Origin: Vibrio proteolyticus NBRC 13287
Lineage (GTDB): Bacteria; Pseudomonadota; Gammaproteobacteria; Enterobacterales; Vibrionaceae
Length of the DNA: 64,000 bases
Direction of reading: 5' to 3'
Assembly (NCBI RefSeq): GCF_000467125.1
Contig: NZ_BATJ01000008.1
Coordinates: 1-64,000 of the forward strand
How positions within the stretch are numbered: the first letter of the stretch is position 1; each line of letters opens with the position of its first letter. The notes beneath the pieces were generated by a model. That model was not told the origin of the DNA, searched no databases, and saw only the letters and a list, made by a program, of their open reading frames with translations. Shown piece after piece: positions 1 through 7,729 of this stretch. A program made the position numbers and the translations under genes.

Positions 1-26
1 GCGACTAAAAAATCAGGATTTGAAGT

Positions 27-584
27 TTGAAAATTAGATCTAAAGAACAGCTTCAGGAATACGTAAATAAAGGCAAAAAAATTAAGTATGTATTCTTTTG
101 GGGTCATCAAGAACAAGGCGGTACTGTATCCAAATCTTGCTTTAGTCAGTGGTATGAATCCACTTTTAGTGAGAACGGCATTGAGTACATGACTGCTGAA
201 CACTATATGATGGCAGAGAAAGCTAAACTGTTCGGTGATAATGAGACCTATCAAAAGATAATCAAAGCCACTAACCCAGGGGAAGCAAAGTCTCTTGGGC
301 GTGACGTTCAAGGTTTTGATGAATCAAAGTGGGGTGAGAATCGGTTTCAAATTGTTGTATCTGGCAATGTATTGAAGTTTTCCCAAAATCAGAAGTTGCG
401 TGAATTCCTTCTTAATACAAGTAATAGAGTTCTGGTAGAGGCTAGCCCAGTAGATAAAATATGGGGTATCGGGCTGGCAGTGGACAATCAGAAAGCTGAA
501 AACCCCAACTTGTGGAAAGGACAAAACCTTTTGGGTTTTGCACTAATGGAGGTTAGAGATATCCTCCGAGAGTCAGTCGCATAA
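27..584 (+). CDS. NADAR family protein (YbiA-like N-glycosidase), first cassette in window
   Basis: 185 aa from a TTG start at 27; an AGGA a few bases upstream is the only ribosome site seen. The protein carries the NADAR/DUF1768 hallmarks along its length: FSQWYES near residue 40, AEHYMMAEKAKLFGD near 58-72, a GRDVQGFDESKW block, and the VLVEASPVDKIWGIGL block near 135-150, ending LLGFALMEVRD. Known NADAR proteins cleave N-glycosidic bonds of riboflavin intermediates or remove ADP-ribose from nucleic acid bases; which applies here is not visible. The stop overlaps the first bases of the following attC, the usual cassette arrangement. The upstream attC lies outside the window, so the cassette is only partly seen. 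An ADP-ribose-related role in phage or toxin defence is inference. Confidence 0.85.
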   Translation: MKIRSKEQLQEYVNKGKKIKYVFFWGHQEQGGTVSKSCFSQWYESTFSENGIEYMTAEHYMMAEKAKLFGDNETYQKIIKATNPGEAKSLGRDVQGFDESKWGENRFQIVVSGNVLKFSQNQKLREFLLNTSNRVLVEASPVDKIWGIGLAVDNQKAENPNLWKGQNLLGFALMEVRDILRESVA

Positions 585-701
585 CAAAGCGTTTAAGACG
601 GACTCTCAACGCTTTGCACTTTTAGTTCAAATTGGGTTCGGTGTTTAGGGTGTAATTATTAGGCTAGGTGGTCGCGTTGTTCGCCACTTAACGCGGCGTT
701 A
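582..701 (+). repeat. attC site 1
   Basis: 120 bp. Starts TAACAAAGCG, ends GCGGCGTTA; the outer arms are complementary as in all sites of this array. Divergent member of the long family with GGCACAATGG-like centre (family A). Confidence 0.9.
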
Positions 702-1128
702 GTACGGGATTGTTATCAAAGGTCAAAATTTAGGTGTTTATCGGTTTTGTTTCCCAGCTTTACACCTGAACGGACGTGCCTTTCACGTTCTTTCCGGTGG
801 CACTATATGCGGAGTTTCCGCTTTGACCTTAACGTTTACGGCCTCTAACTTTTTGGCTATTTCGTGGGCGCGGCTTCTCTTGTGTGGTTGGTTTTTGCCT
901 TAAATTCGGTTCTTTGGTGTGGTTGTCAAAGTTCGGTGACCGAATCCTTTGCTAATTTGAAACTGGTCAAAATAGGTTAGTTTGGCGTGTTTTTCTTCTA
1001 GCCAACTTGCGTTTTGAGGCTAAGTTCTAGTTTCGCAGTTGTCCCTTTAGCTTCAGCGTTTTAATCCACAATTTTCGTGTTATATTTCAATATCTTAGTT
1101 CAAACCCAAAGGTTTAGGAACAGCGTAC
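702..1128 (+). other. ORF-less cassette, copy 1 of a repeated 427-bp element
   Basis: No credible ORF on either strand. The 427 bp match 4159-4585 with about 33 substitutions (about 92 % identity counted by eye) and no indels, and the first ~105 bp match 6965-7067. Three short stems lie near the 5' end: AGGTGT (732-737) with ACACCT (762-767), GTGCC (776-780) with GGCAC (799-803), and GCGGA (809-813) with TCCGC (817-821). In copy 2 the first stem carries a change that gives a G-U pair. This suggests a structured RNA or a structured single strand rather than a protein. Function unknown. Confidence 0.7.
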
Positions 1129-1248
1129 TAACAAACAATTTAAGAGTGATTCGGCACGCTTGGCATTTTTGGTATGCGTTGGTTTTAGTGGTTAAGGTGG
1201 TATGCGGAAGCATCGGTATTGCGCGCCTCACACCTTAATTGGGCGTTA
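1129..1248 (+). repeat. attC site 2
   Basis: 120 bp, family B (centre GGTGGTATGCGG). Nearly identical (3 differences) to site 7 at 4586-4705, which closes the sister ORF-less cassette. Confidence 0.9.
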
Positions 1249-1266
1249 GCTTTTACGAGGATTTAA

Positions 1267-1959
1267 ATGAAACCTAAATTAGGTGTCTACATTAAGAAGC
1301 AAGCCGACGATGGTTGCATAATTGAAGAATATTACGATCCCAAGAAAGGCAGGTACAACAAGTACTACTACGGTAAAAAGCGTGCACCACAGGTGAAACT
1401 AACGGATAAAATTAGTCAGCAATTTGCGGCTTACACGTTAATTGAAAAAGATCTTCGTAGTGTAATATTTTGGCTGGAACAAATTTCATTGATGAAGCCT
1501 AATGTGCTTGATCGAACGACTGACCCGATGAAGATGAATCTAATTAAGGGGTTATTTGTTGCAGCCTTAACATTTTATGCAAAGTGTTTTACTTCGTGCG
1601 AGGGACGAAAAGTCAAATTAGAAAGTAAGCATGTACCCGATGACCTTTTAAAAGTTCACGAAGATATTATGAAACTAAGGCATAACTTTGCAGCCCATAG
1701 TGGAGCTGAGAACTTTGAAGAAGTACAGGTTAGCCTTGTTCTACATCCGAATAAATCGAAAGATATTAAGCCTCAGTTGTTTACAGAACTCGCACAACCA
1801 GACTTCATTGGTGACAGTGAGCTCCCATTTTTAGAATTAGCCCACCAACTTCAAAAGGTGGTCTGGAATAAACGAAAACAGGTAGGAGACGTTGTTATGC
1901 AAAGGGTCGTGAGAGCTGAAAGCAAAAGTTATTGGTACAAGAAAGCGAAACAAAGCTAA
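1267..1959 (+). CDS. HEPN-like hypothetical cassette protein
   Basis: 230 aa, ATG at 1267 behind an ACGAGG ribosome site. No family is recognised with certainty. The first 50 residues are basic and tyrosine-rich; the rest is helical, with a segment around residue 138-146 reading LRHNFAAHS. That R-x5-H motif after a long helix resembles the HEPN RNase signature (R-x4-6-H). If it is HEPN, an RNase toxin or phage-defence role would be a reasonable guess, but the assignment rests on one motif. There is no signal peptide or membrane segment. Single-gene cassette; stop overlaps attC site 3. Confidence 0.6.
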   Translation: MKPKLGVYIKKQADDGCIIEEYYDPKKGRYNKYYYGKKRAPQVKLTDKISQQFAAYTLIEKDLRSVIFWLEQISLMKPNVLDRTTDPMKMNLIKGLFVAALTFYAKCFTSCEGRKVKLESKHVPDDLLKVHEDIMKLRHNFAAHSGAENFEEVQVSLVLHPNKSKDIKPQLFTELAQPDFIGDSELPFLELAHQLQKVVWNKRKQVGDVVMQRVVRAESKSYWYKKAKQS

Positions 1960-2047
1960 CAAAGCATTTAAGAGTGATTCGCAACGCTTGGCGCTTTCGC
2001 TTCGCTCAAGTATAGCCAAGCGTCGCTCACACCTTAATGCGGCGTTA
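1957..2047 (+). repeat. attC site 3 (short class)
   Basis: 91 bp, family C: the middle contains TTCGCTTCGCTCA and lacks about 30 bp present in the long sites. Same class as 6872-6964 and 10485-10575. Confidence 0.9.
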
Positions 2048-2068
2048 GGGCTTTATTGGAGGTAAGAT

Positions 2069-2833
2069 TTGCGTGAGTTTAAAGTTTCATCAGTGTCCGA
2101 GTATGTCTCCCACATAGAGAAGTTGGCAGGCTACGGTAACTTTTGGTTTCGTGGTGTAGCTCGAACAAAACAAACCCCACAACCAGGAATTGTATGGCGA
2201 GACATTTATGATGACGAAGGGAGTCTAGAGCACAATTTTTTAGTCGGGTATAAAGCCTATTCGGATAATAGTAACCTCAACTCGTGGGAGATATTTGCTC
2301 TGATGCAGCATCATGGTTTACCAACGAGGTTGTTGGATTGGTCAGAGTCTGCATTGGTTGCACTCTTTTTCGCACTGACTTCCGAACCAAGTTTTAATGG
2401 TTATCGTAGTGTTTGGGTCTTAGACCCATTTGCTCTAAACCACAAGACTTTAGGACACCGTAAAATTTACTGCCCTTCAGTTATGGAAGACAGAAATATC
2501 AGTGAAATAAACCTAGATAGCTATTTGCCTCCAAATCTTAGCCCCGCGAACTCTGGTGCGACTCCAAAGCAGGCAATCGCTATTCAGTCGAGCCAGCATA
2601 TTAAACGAGTATCCTCTCAGAAAGGTTGTTTTACGGTCCATGGAACAAGCCCTGAGCATATTGGCACCTACTTTTCAGAACCTGAAGACTTTCACATGAT
2701 TAAAATTGATGCTCGAACTAAAGAAAAGCGGAAAGAAATGTTAAGCGTTTTGGAAACTATGGGTATAGATGAAGAGTTTATATTTCAAGACTTGGATTCC
2801 TTATGTGACAAAATCAAAAGAGTTTGGGCGTAA
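2069..2833 (+). CDS. FRG domain-containing protein
   Basis: 254 aa from a TTG start at 2069, chosen because a strong TTGGAGG site ends about six bases upstream. The N-terminal half has the FRG-domain signatures: YGNFWFRG near residue 22-29 and MQHHGLPTRLLDWSESALVALFFA near 82-105. FRG proteins are widespread, often in mobile elements; their biochemical activity is not established, though some are parts of defence loci. The C-terminal 100 residues are not recognised. No membrane segment. Single-gene cassette between attC sites 3 and 4. Confidence 0.85.
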   Translation: MREFKVSSVSEYVSHIEKLAGYGNFWFRGVARTKQTPQPGIVWRDIYDDEGSLEHNFLVGYKAYSDNSNLNSWEIFALMQHHGLPTRLLDWSESALVALFFALTSEPSFNGYRSVWVLDPFALNHKTLGHRKIYCPSVMEDRNISEINLDSYLPPNLSPANSGATPKQAIAIQSSQHIKRVSSQKGCFTVHGTSPEHIGTYFSEPEDFHMIKIDARTKEKRKEMLSVLETMGIDEEFIFQDLDSLCDKIKRVWA

Positions 2834-2843
2834 GCAAGAGCCC

Positions 2844-2964
2844 TAACAAAGCGTTTAAGGCAGATTCGCAACACTCGGCATTTTTGGTTTGAATCAGCTT
2901 TAGTGGTTACGGCACAATGGATTAGGTTCGGTGGTAGCGTTGCTCACTACTTAACGCGGCGTTA
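2844..2964 (+). repeat. attC site 4
   Basis: 121 bp, family A (GGCACAATGG centre), ends GCGGCGTTA. Confidence 0.9.
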
Positions 2965-2980
2965 TGTACTTAGGGGTAAT

Positions 2981-3418
2981 ATGGAAACTTTTTTAGCATC
3001 AATATTGGGCTCTGTTTCGACGTTGACCATCTTTGGCATCGTCGGGTTCTTGTGTAAAAACTGGTTGTTGGAGCGCCTAAAAGCTTCGATTAAGCATGAG
3101 TATGATCTTAAGCTAGCAGAAGTCGAACATCAGCGAGAAATGCGTTTAAAAGGTGAAGTTGTTGCCGAATTGCTAGCTCAGTGGCTAAGAGCTGAAAAAG
3201 AGTTAGATTATTACCAGCTTAACAAGTTGGCTTTCCAAGCTTTTGTGTGGCTTCCGGAGGACTTAGCGAAAGATTTATCCGAATCTCTAGCACACAAGCT
3301 TGGCTCTGATGATGTTCGCGCGTTAGTTAAAAAAGTACGTAGTCATTTGCAAGGTTCAGTGGATGGATTTGAGCAAAGCAAGGTAATAGTATTTCAAGAC
3401 CCGAAAGCACGTACATAA
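2981..3418 (+). CDS. small membrane-anchored coiled-coil protein, unknown
   Basis: 145 aa. The longer frame opening at 2903 would translate attC site 4, so I start at ATG 2981, preceded by AGGGG. Residues ~5-28 form one hydrophobic segment (LASILGSVSTLTIFGIVGFL), followed by a charged, helical and probably coiled-coil cytoplasmic region rich in Lys and Glu. No family recognised. Such short single-pass proteins with a helical tail are common in Vibrio cassettes. Stop overlaps attC site 5. Confidence 0.65.
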   Translation: METFLASILGSVSTLTIFGIVGFLCKNWLLERLKASIKHEYDLKLAEVEHQREMRLKGEVVAELLAQWLRAEKELDYYQLNKLAFQAFVWLPEDLAKDLSESLAHKLGSDDVRALVKKVRSHLQGSVDGFEQSKVIVFQDPKART

Positions 3419-3535
3419 CAATCTGTTTAAGAGTGATTCGCAACGCTTGGCATTTTAGCTATGCGTTGTGATTTGTGTTTAAGGTGGTATGCGGGAGCTT
3501 AGGTATTGCGTTGCTCACACCTTAACAGGGCGTTA
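3416..3535 (+). repeat. attC site 5
   Basis: 120 bp, family B; starts TAACAATCTG and ends AGGGCGTTA. Confidence 0.9.
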
Positions 3536-3553
3536 TGTTCTAGGAGGAATTTC

Positions 3554-4039
3554 ATGATTAGGGAAATCACAAAAGCCGATTTTGAGTCGTTTTGGCCAAC
3601 ATTTTTGGCGGTAATTCAGGCACAAGAAACTTATGCCTTTGACCCAAATATGACGCTAGAACAAGCCTTCGCTTTATGGTGTGAATCTCCCCTGAAAGCT
3701 TTTGTTTTCGTAGAAAATGACGTTGTACTGGGCTCTTACTACATCAAGCCAAATGCAATGGGGCCAAGTAGCCATATATGTAATTGTGGATACATGGTTT
3801 CTAGCGAAGCTAGAGGTAAGGGCATTGCACGCCTTATGTGTGAACATTCTCAGGAAACAGCTCTAAGACTTGGCTTTGATGCGATGCAATTTAACAGCGT
3901 GGTCTCTACCAATGAAGTTGCGGTGAAGCTTTGGGAGAAGCTAGGGTTTCAAATCATAGGTACAATTCCCAAGGCATATAAGCATGCTCATCTAGGGTTA
4001 GTTGATAGCCACGTCATGTACAAATGGCTACGAACATAA
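3554..4039 (+). CDS. GNAT family N-acetyltransferase
   Basis: 161 aa from ATG 3554, behind AGGAGGAA; an in-frame ORF opening at 3506 would read the attC. The GNAT fold shows as VLGSYYIKPN (beta 4), the acetyl-CoA loop SSEARGKGIARLM near residue 88-100, and NEVAVKLWEKLGFQIIGT near the C terminus. The motif set is that of the small-molecule or N-terminal acetyltransferase group; the substrate cannot be read from sequence. Single-gene cassette. Confidence 0.88.
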   Translation: MIREITKADFESFWPTFLAVIQAQETYAFDPNMTLEQAFALWCESPLKAFVFVENDVVLGSYYIKPNAMGPSSHICNCGYMVSSEARGKGIARLMCEHSQETALRLGFDAMQFNSVVSTNEVAVKLWEKLGFQIIGTIPKAYKHAHLGLVDSHVMYKWLRT

Positions 4040-4158
4040 CAAGCAATTTAAGAGGGATTCCCAACGCTTGGCATTTTTGTTTCTACTTCAATTTTAGTGA
4101 TTACGGTACAATGCGTTAGGTTGGGTGGTAGCGTTGCTCACCCCTTAATTGGGCGTTA
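4037..4158 (+). repeat. attC site 6
   Basis: 122 bp, family A; ends TTGGGCGTTA. Confidence 0.9.
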
Positions 4159-4585
4159 GTACGGGATTGGCATCAAAGGTCAAAATTTAGGTGTTTATCG
4201 GTTTCGTTTCCAAGCTTTATACCTGAACTGGCGTGCCTTTCACGTTCTTTCCGGTGGCACTATATGCGGAGTTTCCGCTTTGACTTCACCGTTTACGGCT
4301 TCTAACTTTTGGGCTATTTCGTGAGCGCGGCTTCTCATGTGTGGTTGGTTTTTGCCTTAAATTCGGTTCTTTGGTGTGGTTGTCAAAGCTCGGTGTCCGG
4401 ATCCTTTGCTAACTTGAAACTGGTTAAAATAGGGTAGTTTGGCGTGCTTTTCTTCTAGCTAACTTGCGTTTTGAGGTTGAGTTCTAGTTTCGCAGTTGTC
4501 CCTTTAGCTTCAGCGTTTTCAGCCAACAGTTTCGTGCTATATTTCAATATCTTGGTGCAAACCAAAAGGTTTAGGAACAGCGTAC
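4159..4585 (+). other. ORF-less cassette, copy 2 of the repeated 427-bp element
   Basis: Same length as copy 1 (702-1128), about 92 % identical, no indels. Short frames that happen to be open here (for example 4471-4695) are not kept in copy 1, which argues against coding. Stem GCGGA/TCCGC (4266-4270 with 4274-4278) and stem GTGCC/GGCAC are intact. Confidence 0.7.
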
Positions 4586-4705
4586 TAACAAACAATTTAA
4601 GAGTGATTCGGCACGCGTGGCATTTTTGGTATGCGTTGGTTTTAGTGGTTAAGGTGGTATGCGGAAGCATTGGTATTGCGTGCCTCACACCTTAATTGGG
4701 CGTTA
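4586..4705 (+). repeat. attC site 7
   Basis: 120 bp, family B, near-identical to site 2. Confidence 0.9.
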
Positions 4706-4727
4706 GGGAATAATAGATATAGGTAGT

Positions 4728-5387
4728 ATGGATAATCAAGAAATCAGAAAAAAAGTAAAAGATTACTTTCTCAAGGCATGTAGTCGACTAAATAGGACTA
4801 GATACGCACAAGAAAGTGCATATGTTGATGCACTAATTGGTCGATTAGATGGTGTGCTAGATTTTGGCGATGGTAATGGCTTTATAGAATTTACATCCAC
4901 CATTGTTGCAGACAGGGGAGCTGGTTGCGCCGAGAGTTTATACGGTGCAGATTTTTCAATTGTGTTTCAGAGTGAAAATGTAAGCGAACCAATCCACAAA
5001 GCTATTTTATCCCAAGCGAAAAATGGAACTGTGGAAGGGTTACCGAAGAATGAGGTAACCAGACTCGGTGATCAATGTAAAAAGATGGCGCGCTTTACGA
5101 ATCACTATATCGTGCTAGAAGCACCTGATGAAGACGGTGCTATACCAACGATAAGGATTGGTACTCCATTCTCTAAATCGTGGGGGAAAAATAGAATAGG
5201 GCTTGATGACTATTTTCTTGATTTGGTTTTGTCTTGTAAGCATGGAGATAAACGAAAGGATTTTGTTGGAGCAGTGACTAACAGTAAATTAGCTGGGCTT
5301 ACTGTTGATGTTAACGGTATTGAGTATACTCCAACACCTAAGCCTAGAAAGAAAAATAAGAGAAATCCGGGGAACTCTTTGGGGTAA
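4728..5387 (+). CDS. predicted PD-(D/E)XK-fold nuclease-like protein
   Basis: 219 aa, ATG 4728. No named family recognised. Residues 69-98 carry an arrangement seen in PD-(D/E)XK nucleases: E69, then LYGAD75 on a strand, then ILSQAK with Q96-x-K98, as in Mrr-type and related enzymes (E...GAD...QxK). After this comes a helix, a HYIVLEAP strand, and a basic tail (PRKKNKRN) that could touch nucleic acid. This reading is inference from motif spacing only. Single-gene cassette, so if it restricts DNA or RNA its specificity partner is not adjacent. Stop is six bases before attC site 8. Confidence 0.6.
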   Translation: MDNQEIRKKVKDYFLKACSRLNRTRYAQESAYVDALIGRLDGVLDFGDGNGFIEFTSTIVADRGAGCAESLYGADFSIVFQSENVSEPIHKAILSQAKNGTVEGLPKNEVTRLGDQCKKMARFTNHYIVLEAPDEDGAIPTIRIGTPFSKSWGKNRIGLDDYFLDLVLSCKHGDKRKDFVGAVTNSKLAGLTVDVNGIEYTPTPKPRKKNKRNPGNSLG

Positions 5388-5392
5388 AGCCC

Positions 5393-5512
5393 TAACAATC
5401 TGTTTAAGAGTGATTCGCAACGCTTGGCATTTTTGCTATGCGTTGCGTTTTGTGTTTAAGGTGGTATTCGGGAACTTTGGTATTGCGTTGCTCACACCTT
5501 AACAGGGCGTTA
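5393..5512 (+). repeat. attC site 8
   Basis: 120 bp, family B; starts TAACAATCTG. Confidence 0.9.
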
Positions 5513-5526
5513 TAAGAATAGGCACT

Positions 5527-5985
5527 ATGAGTGAATTTGAAAAAATAATATATACAGCGGCAGCAACCATAATCGGTGGGCTTTTAATACATGCGATGTC
5601 TCAATTGGTTCAAAAACTGTTTATAGAACCTTGTCATCAATATAGGCAATTAAATTCAAGGGCTATCTCTTCGCTAAGTTTTCATTCAAATATGTTGAAC
5701 GCGAAGCTAAGAGTTGATGACAATGAAGAGTACCGTCAACGATACTATGATGGACAAGATGAACTTCGTAAGCTAATGGCGGACATGAAGGCTCAATATA
5801 TAACGATTTCCCCTTTATGGCTTGCAGTTGCCCTCAGACTAGTACCATCAAGGTCAACTCATAGAAAAGTAGTTAGGAATTTGCTGACGTTGTCGTTCTT
5901 TGGCTCTCTTTCTAGTCCTAGTGATGAGCGAACTCCTTACGAATTAGCAAAGGAAACTGTCAAGCTAATGGGCTCTGAGTTCTAA
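5527..5985 (+). CDS. single-pass membrane protein, unknown
   Basis: 152 aa, ATG 5527. Residues ~8-30 form one hydrophobic helix (IIYTAAATIIGGLLIHAMS), after which the chain is polar, with a helical stretch near 60-95 and a second weakly hydrophobic patch (ISPLWLAVALRLV). No family recognised. General plan resembles the protein at 2981: one N-terminal anchor and a cytoplasmic helical body. Single-gene cassette. Confidence 0.6.
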   Translation: MSEFEKIIYTAAATIIGGLLIHAMSQLVQKLFIEPCHQYRQLNSRAISSLSFHSNMLNAKLRVDDNEEYRQRYYDGQDELRKLMADMKAQYITISPLWLAVALRLVPSRSTHRKVVRNLLTLSFFGSLSSPSDERTPYELAKETVKLMGSEF

Positions 5986-5991
5986 TTCTTA

Positions 5992-6111
5992 TAACAATAA
6001 ATTTAAGAGTGATTCACAACGCTTGGCGCTCTCACTTCAGGTCAGTTTAGTGTTTATGGCACAATGCTTTAGCTAAGGTGTCAGAGTTGTTCACACCTTA
6101 AGTTGGCGTTA
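5992..6111 (+). repeat. attC site 9
   Basis: 120 bp, family A variant; starts TAACAATAAA, ends GTTGGCGTTA. Confidence 0.88.
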
Positions 6112-6140
6112 TGCGATACGACTTACAAAAAGGAATTGAA

Positions 6141-6395
6141 GTGAAGTTTATAGAATTAGATGTTAAGAATGCTTTGATATTTCATGGCTATGATTCTGAG
6201 AACAAACCAATCGAAGAGCGTACCATGGAAGAATCATTTATGCGGAAACTGATTTGTATTGTTCGGATTCGTTCAGTTACTGAACAATATTTATTGGTCA
6301 CTGGCCCTGATGGGCGGGAAATGTATTGGGAATATAAAGGGATACTTGATGAGGTTAAGGTAAAACTTCAAAGTGTCGATGTTTCAATCGCATAA
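6141..6395 (+). CDS. small unknown cassette protein
   Basis: 84 aa from GTG 6141, preferred because AAAAAGGAA sits six bases before it; the in-frame ATG at 6111 lies on the attC boundary and has no ribosome site. The protein (KFIELDVKNALIFHGYDSENK, later VTGPDGREMYWEYKG) looks like a small beta-rich soluble domain. No family recognised. Confidence 0.55.
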   Translation: MKFIELDVKNALIFHGYDSENKPIEERTMEESFMRKLICIVRIRSVTEQYLLVTGPDGREMYWEYKGILDEVKVKLQSVDVSIA

Positions 6396-6512
6396 CAAAC
6401 TGTTTAAGAGGGATTCGCAACGCGTGGCATTTTTACTATGCGTTGGCTTTAGTGCTTAAGGTGGTATGCGGCGACTTCGGTATTGCGTTGCTCACCCCTT
6501 AACAGGGCGTTA
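6393..6512 (+). repeat. attC site 10
   Basis: 120 bp, family B; starts TAACAAACTG, ends AGGGCGTTA. Confidence 0.9.
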
Positions 6513-6529
6513 TAAACAAGGAGAAATAA

Positions 6530-6874
6530 GTGATCCACCCTGACGAAGAAGAGCATTTAGCAGAAGCTTACTTTACATATGTAAACGATGTGATTGGACT
6601 ATTTGCAATCGCTTTAGCCGCTACATCATTACAATTTGAACAACCAGCCCCATTTGCAAGATTGTTTTTGATAATAATTACATTACACATTGTGTCAAAG
6701 CAAAAAATGTTCAGGATATACGCAGCTCGTTACTTCTCTAGGCACAAAGGATTATGGGGCAGTCTTTACCTAATGTGGAAGCAAAAAATTTATGTATTTG
6801 CTTTCGTCAGCTTAGCATTAATTGCGTTAGGAGAAATAACAAAGCACGACATATACCGCTGGCTAAGTTTATAA
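6530..6874 (+). CDS. small two- to three-pass membrane protein, unknown
   Basis: 114 aa from GTG 6530, preceded by AAGGAGAA. Three hydrophobic stretches: residues ~20-36 (VIGLFAIALAATSL), ~43-57 (FARLFLIIITLHIV) and ~88-104 (IYVFAFVSLALIALG). No family recognised. Stop overlaps attC site 11. Confidence 0.6.
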   Translation: MIHPDEEEHLAEAYFTYVNDVIGLFAIALAATSLQFEQPAPFARLFLIIITLHIVSKQKMFRIYAARYFSRHKGLWGSLYLMWKQKIYVFAFVSLALIALGEITKHDIYRWLSL

Positions 6875-6964
6875 CAAAGCGTTTAAGAGCGATTCCGCAA
6901 CGCGTGCCAGTTTCGCTTCGCTCACAGTATGGCACGCATTACGTCACGCCTTAACGCGGCGTTA
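6872..6964 (+). repeat. attC site 11 (short class)
   Basis: 93 bp, family C (TTCGCTTCGCTCA in the middle). Confidence 0.9.
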
Positions 6965-7067
6965 GTACGGGTTTGACATCAAAGGTCATAAGTTTTGGTG
7001 TTTATCTGTAATTGTGCCCAGGTTTACACCTGAACATTCGTGCCTTTCACGTTCTTTCCGGTGGCAC
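6965..7067 (+). repeat. third, partial copy of the ORF-less element
   Basis: The first ~105 bp of this cassette follow the start of the 427-bp elements at 702 and 4159. The match ends at the right arm of the GTGCC/GGCAC stem (GGCAC 7063-7067). The downstream sequence is unrelated and encodes a membrane protein. Confidence 0.75.
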
Positions 7068-7586
7068 CTTGCTATATCAGGTTTTGCTGTAGTTGTCTAC
7101 CAAACCGCTGAAGACCAAACTAGAAACCGTGAAAAGTACATAGAAGTTGAAGAAAGAGCTAAAAGCAATCCCAATGAAACGCAGGCTAGCTGGGATCTTG
7201 CTCGAATCAAACTTGAGTCATACATTGATCGAAATTTAACGCAGGTTCGATCAATTTATATTCTTACCCTAATTGTAATGTTAGCGGGTTTCTCTCTTAT
7301 TGGTTTCGGTGTTTATACGGTATTAGTGGAACCCAATGATTTGTATGCAGGTGTAATATCATCCGTATCGGGTGTATTGGTTAATTTCTTAGGCGCAACA
7401 TTTCTGGTTATCTATAAATCCACTATGGAACAAGCATCAAGTTATGTAGCTATGCTTGAGAGAATTAATGCAGTGGGTATGAGTGTGCAAGTGTTGGATA
7501 AGCTAGAGACTACAGATCAGTCGCTAAAAGATAAGTCTATAGCTGACTTATCGCAACAATTATTGAAACTTTATCAAAAGGCATAA
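7014..7586 (+). CDS. membrane protein resembling the TRADD-N-associated two-helix domain; chimeric 5' end
   Basis: 190 aa if read from GTG 7014. The first ~18 residues are translated from the repeated ORF-less element and are unlikely to be native; no better start with a ribosome site exists downstream, so the gene may be 5'-truncated. From residue ~45 there is a charged helix, then two membrane helices (YILTLIVMLAGFSLIGFGVYTV and VISSVSGVLVNFLGATFLVIY) and a cytoplasmic helix (ERINAVGMSVQVLDKLE). I recognise this two-helix layout as like the TRADD-N-associated membrane domain, a family linked with bacterial conflict systems. Family call is by eye. Confidence 0.55.
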   Translation: MPRFTPEHSCLSRSFRWHLAISGFAVVVYQTAEDQTRNREKYIEVEERAKSNPNETQASWDLARIKLESYIDRNLTQVRSIYILTLIVMLAGFSLIGFGVYTVLVEPNDLYAGVISSVSGVLVNFLGATFLVIYKSTMEQASSYVAMLERINAVGMSVQVLDKLETTDQSLKDKSIADLSQQLLKLYQKA

Positions 7587-7703
7587 CAAACAATTTAAGA
7601 GGGATTCCCCACGCTTGGCATTTTTGGTTTGGGTCAAGTTCAGTGTTTACGGCGCTGAAATTGAGTACTGTGGTAGCGTGGCTCCCCCCTTAATTGGGCG
7701 TTA
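7584..7703 (+). repeat. attC site 12
   Basis: 120 bp, family A variant; ends TTGGGCGTTA. Confidence 0.88.
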
Positions 7704-7729
7704 TACCGTTTTTGGGGTTAGGAGGGCAT

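Noticed and set aside
4455..4695. Two short frames in ORF-less copy 2 and its attC
   Set aside because: Not kept in copy 1 at 702-1248 and run into the attC.
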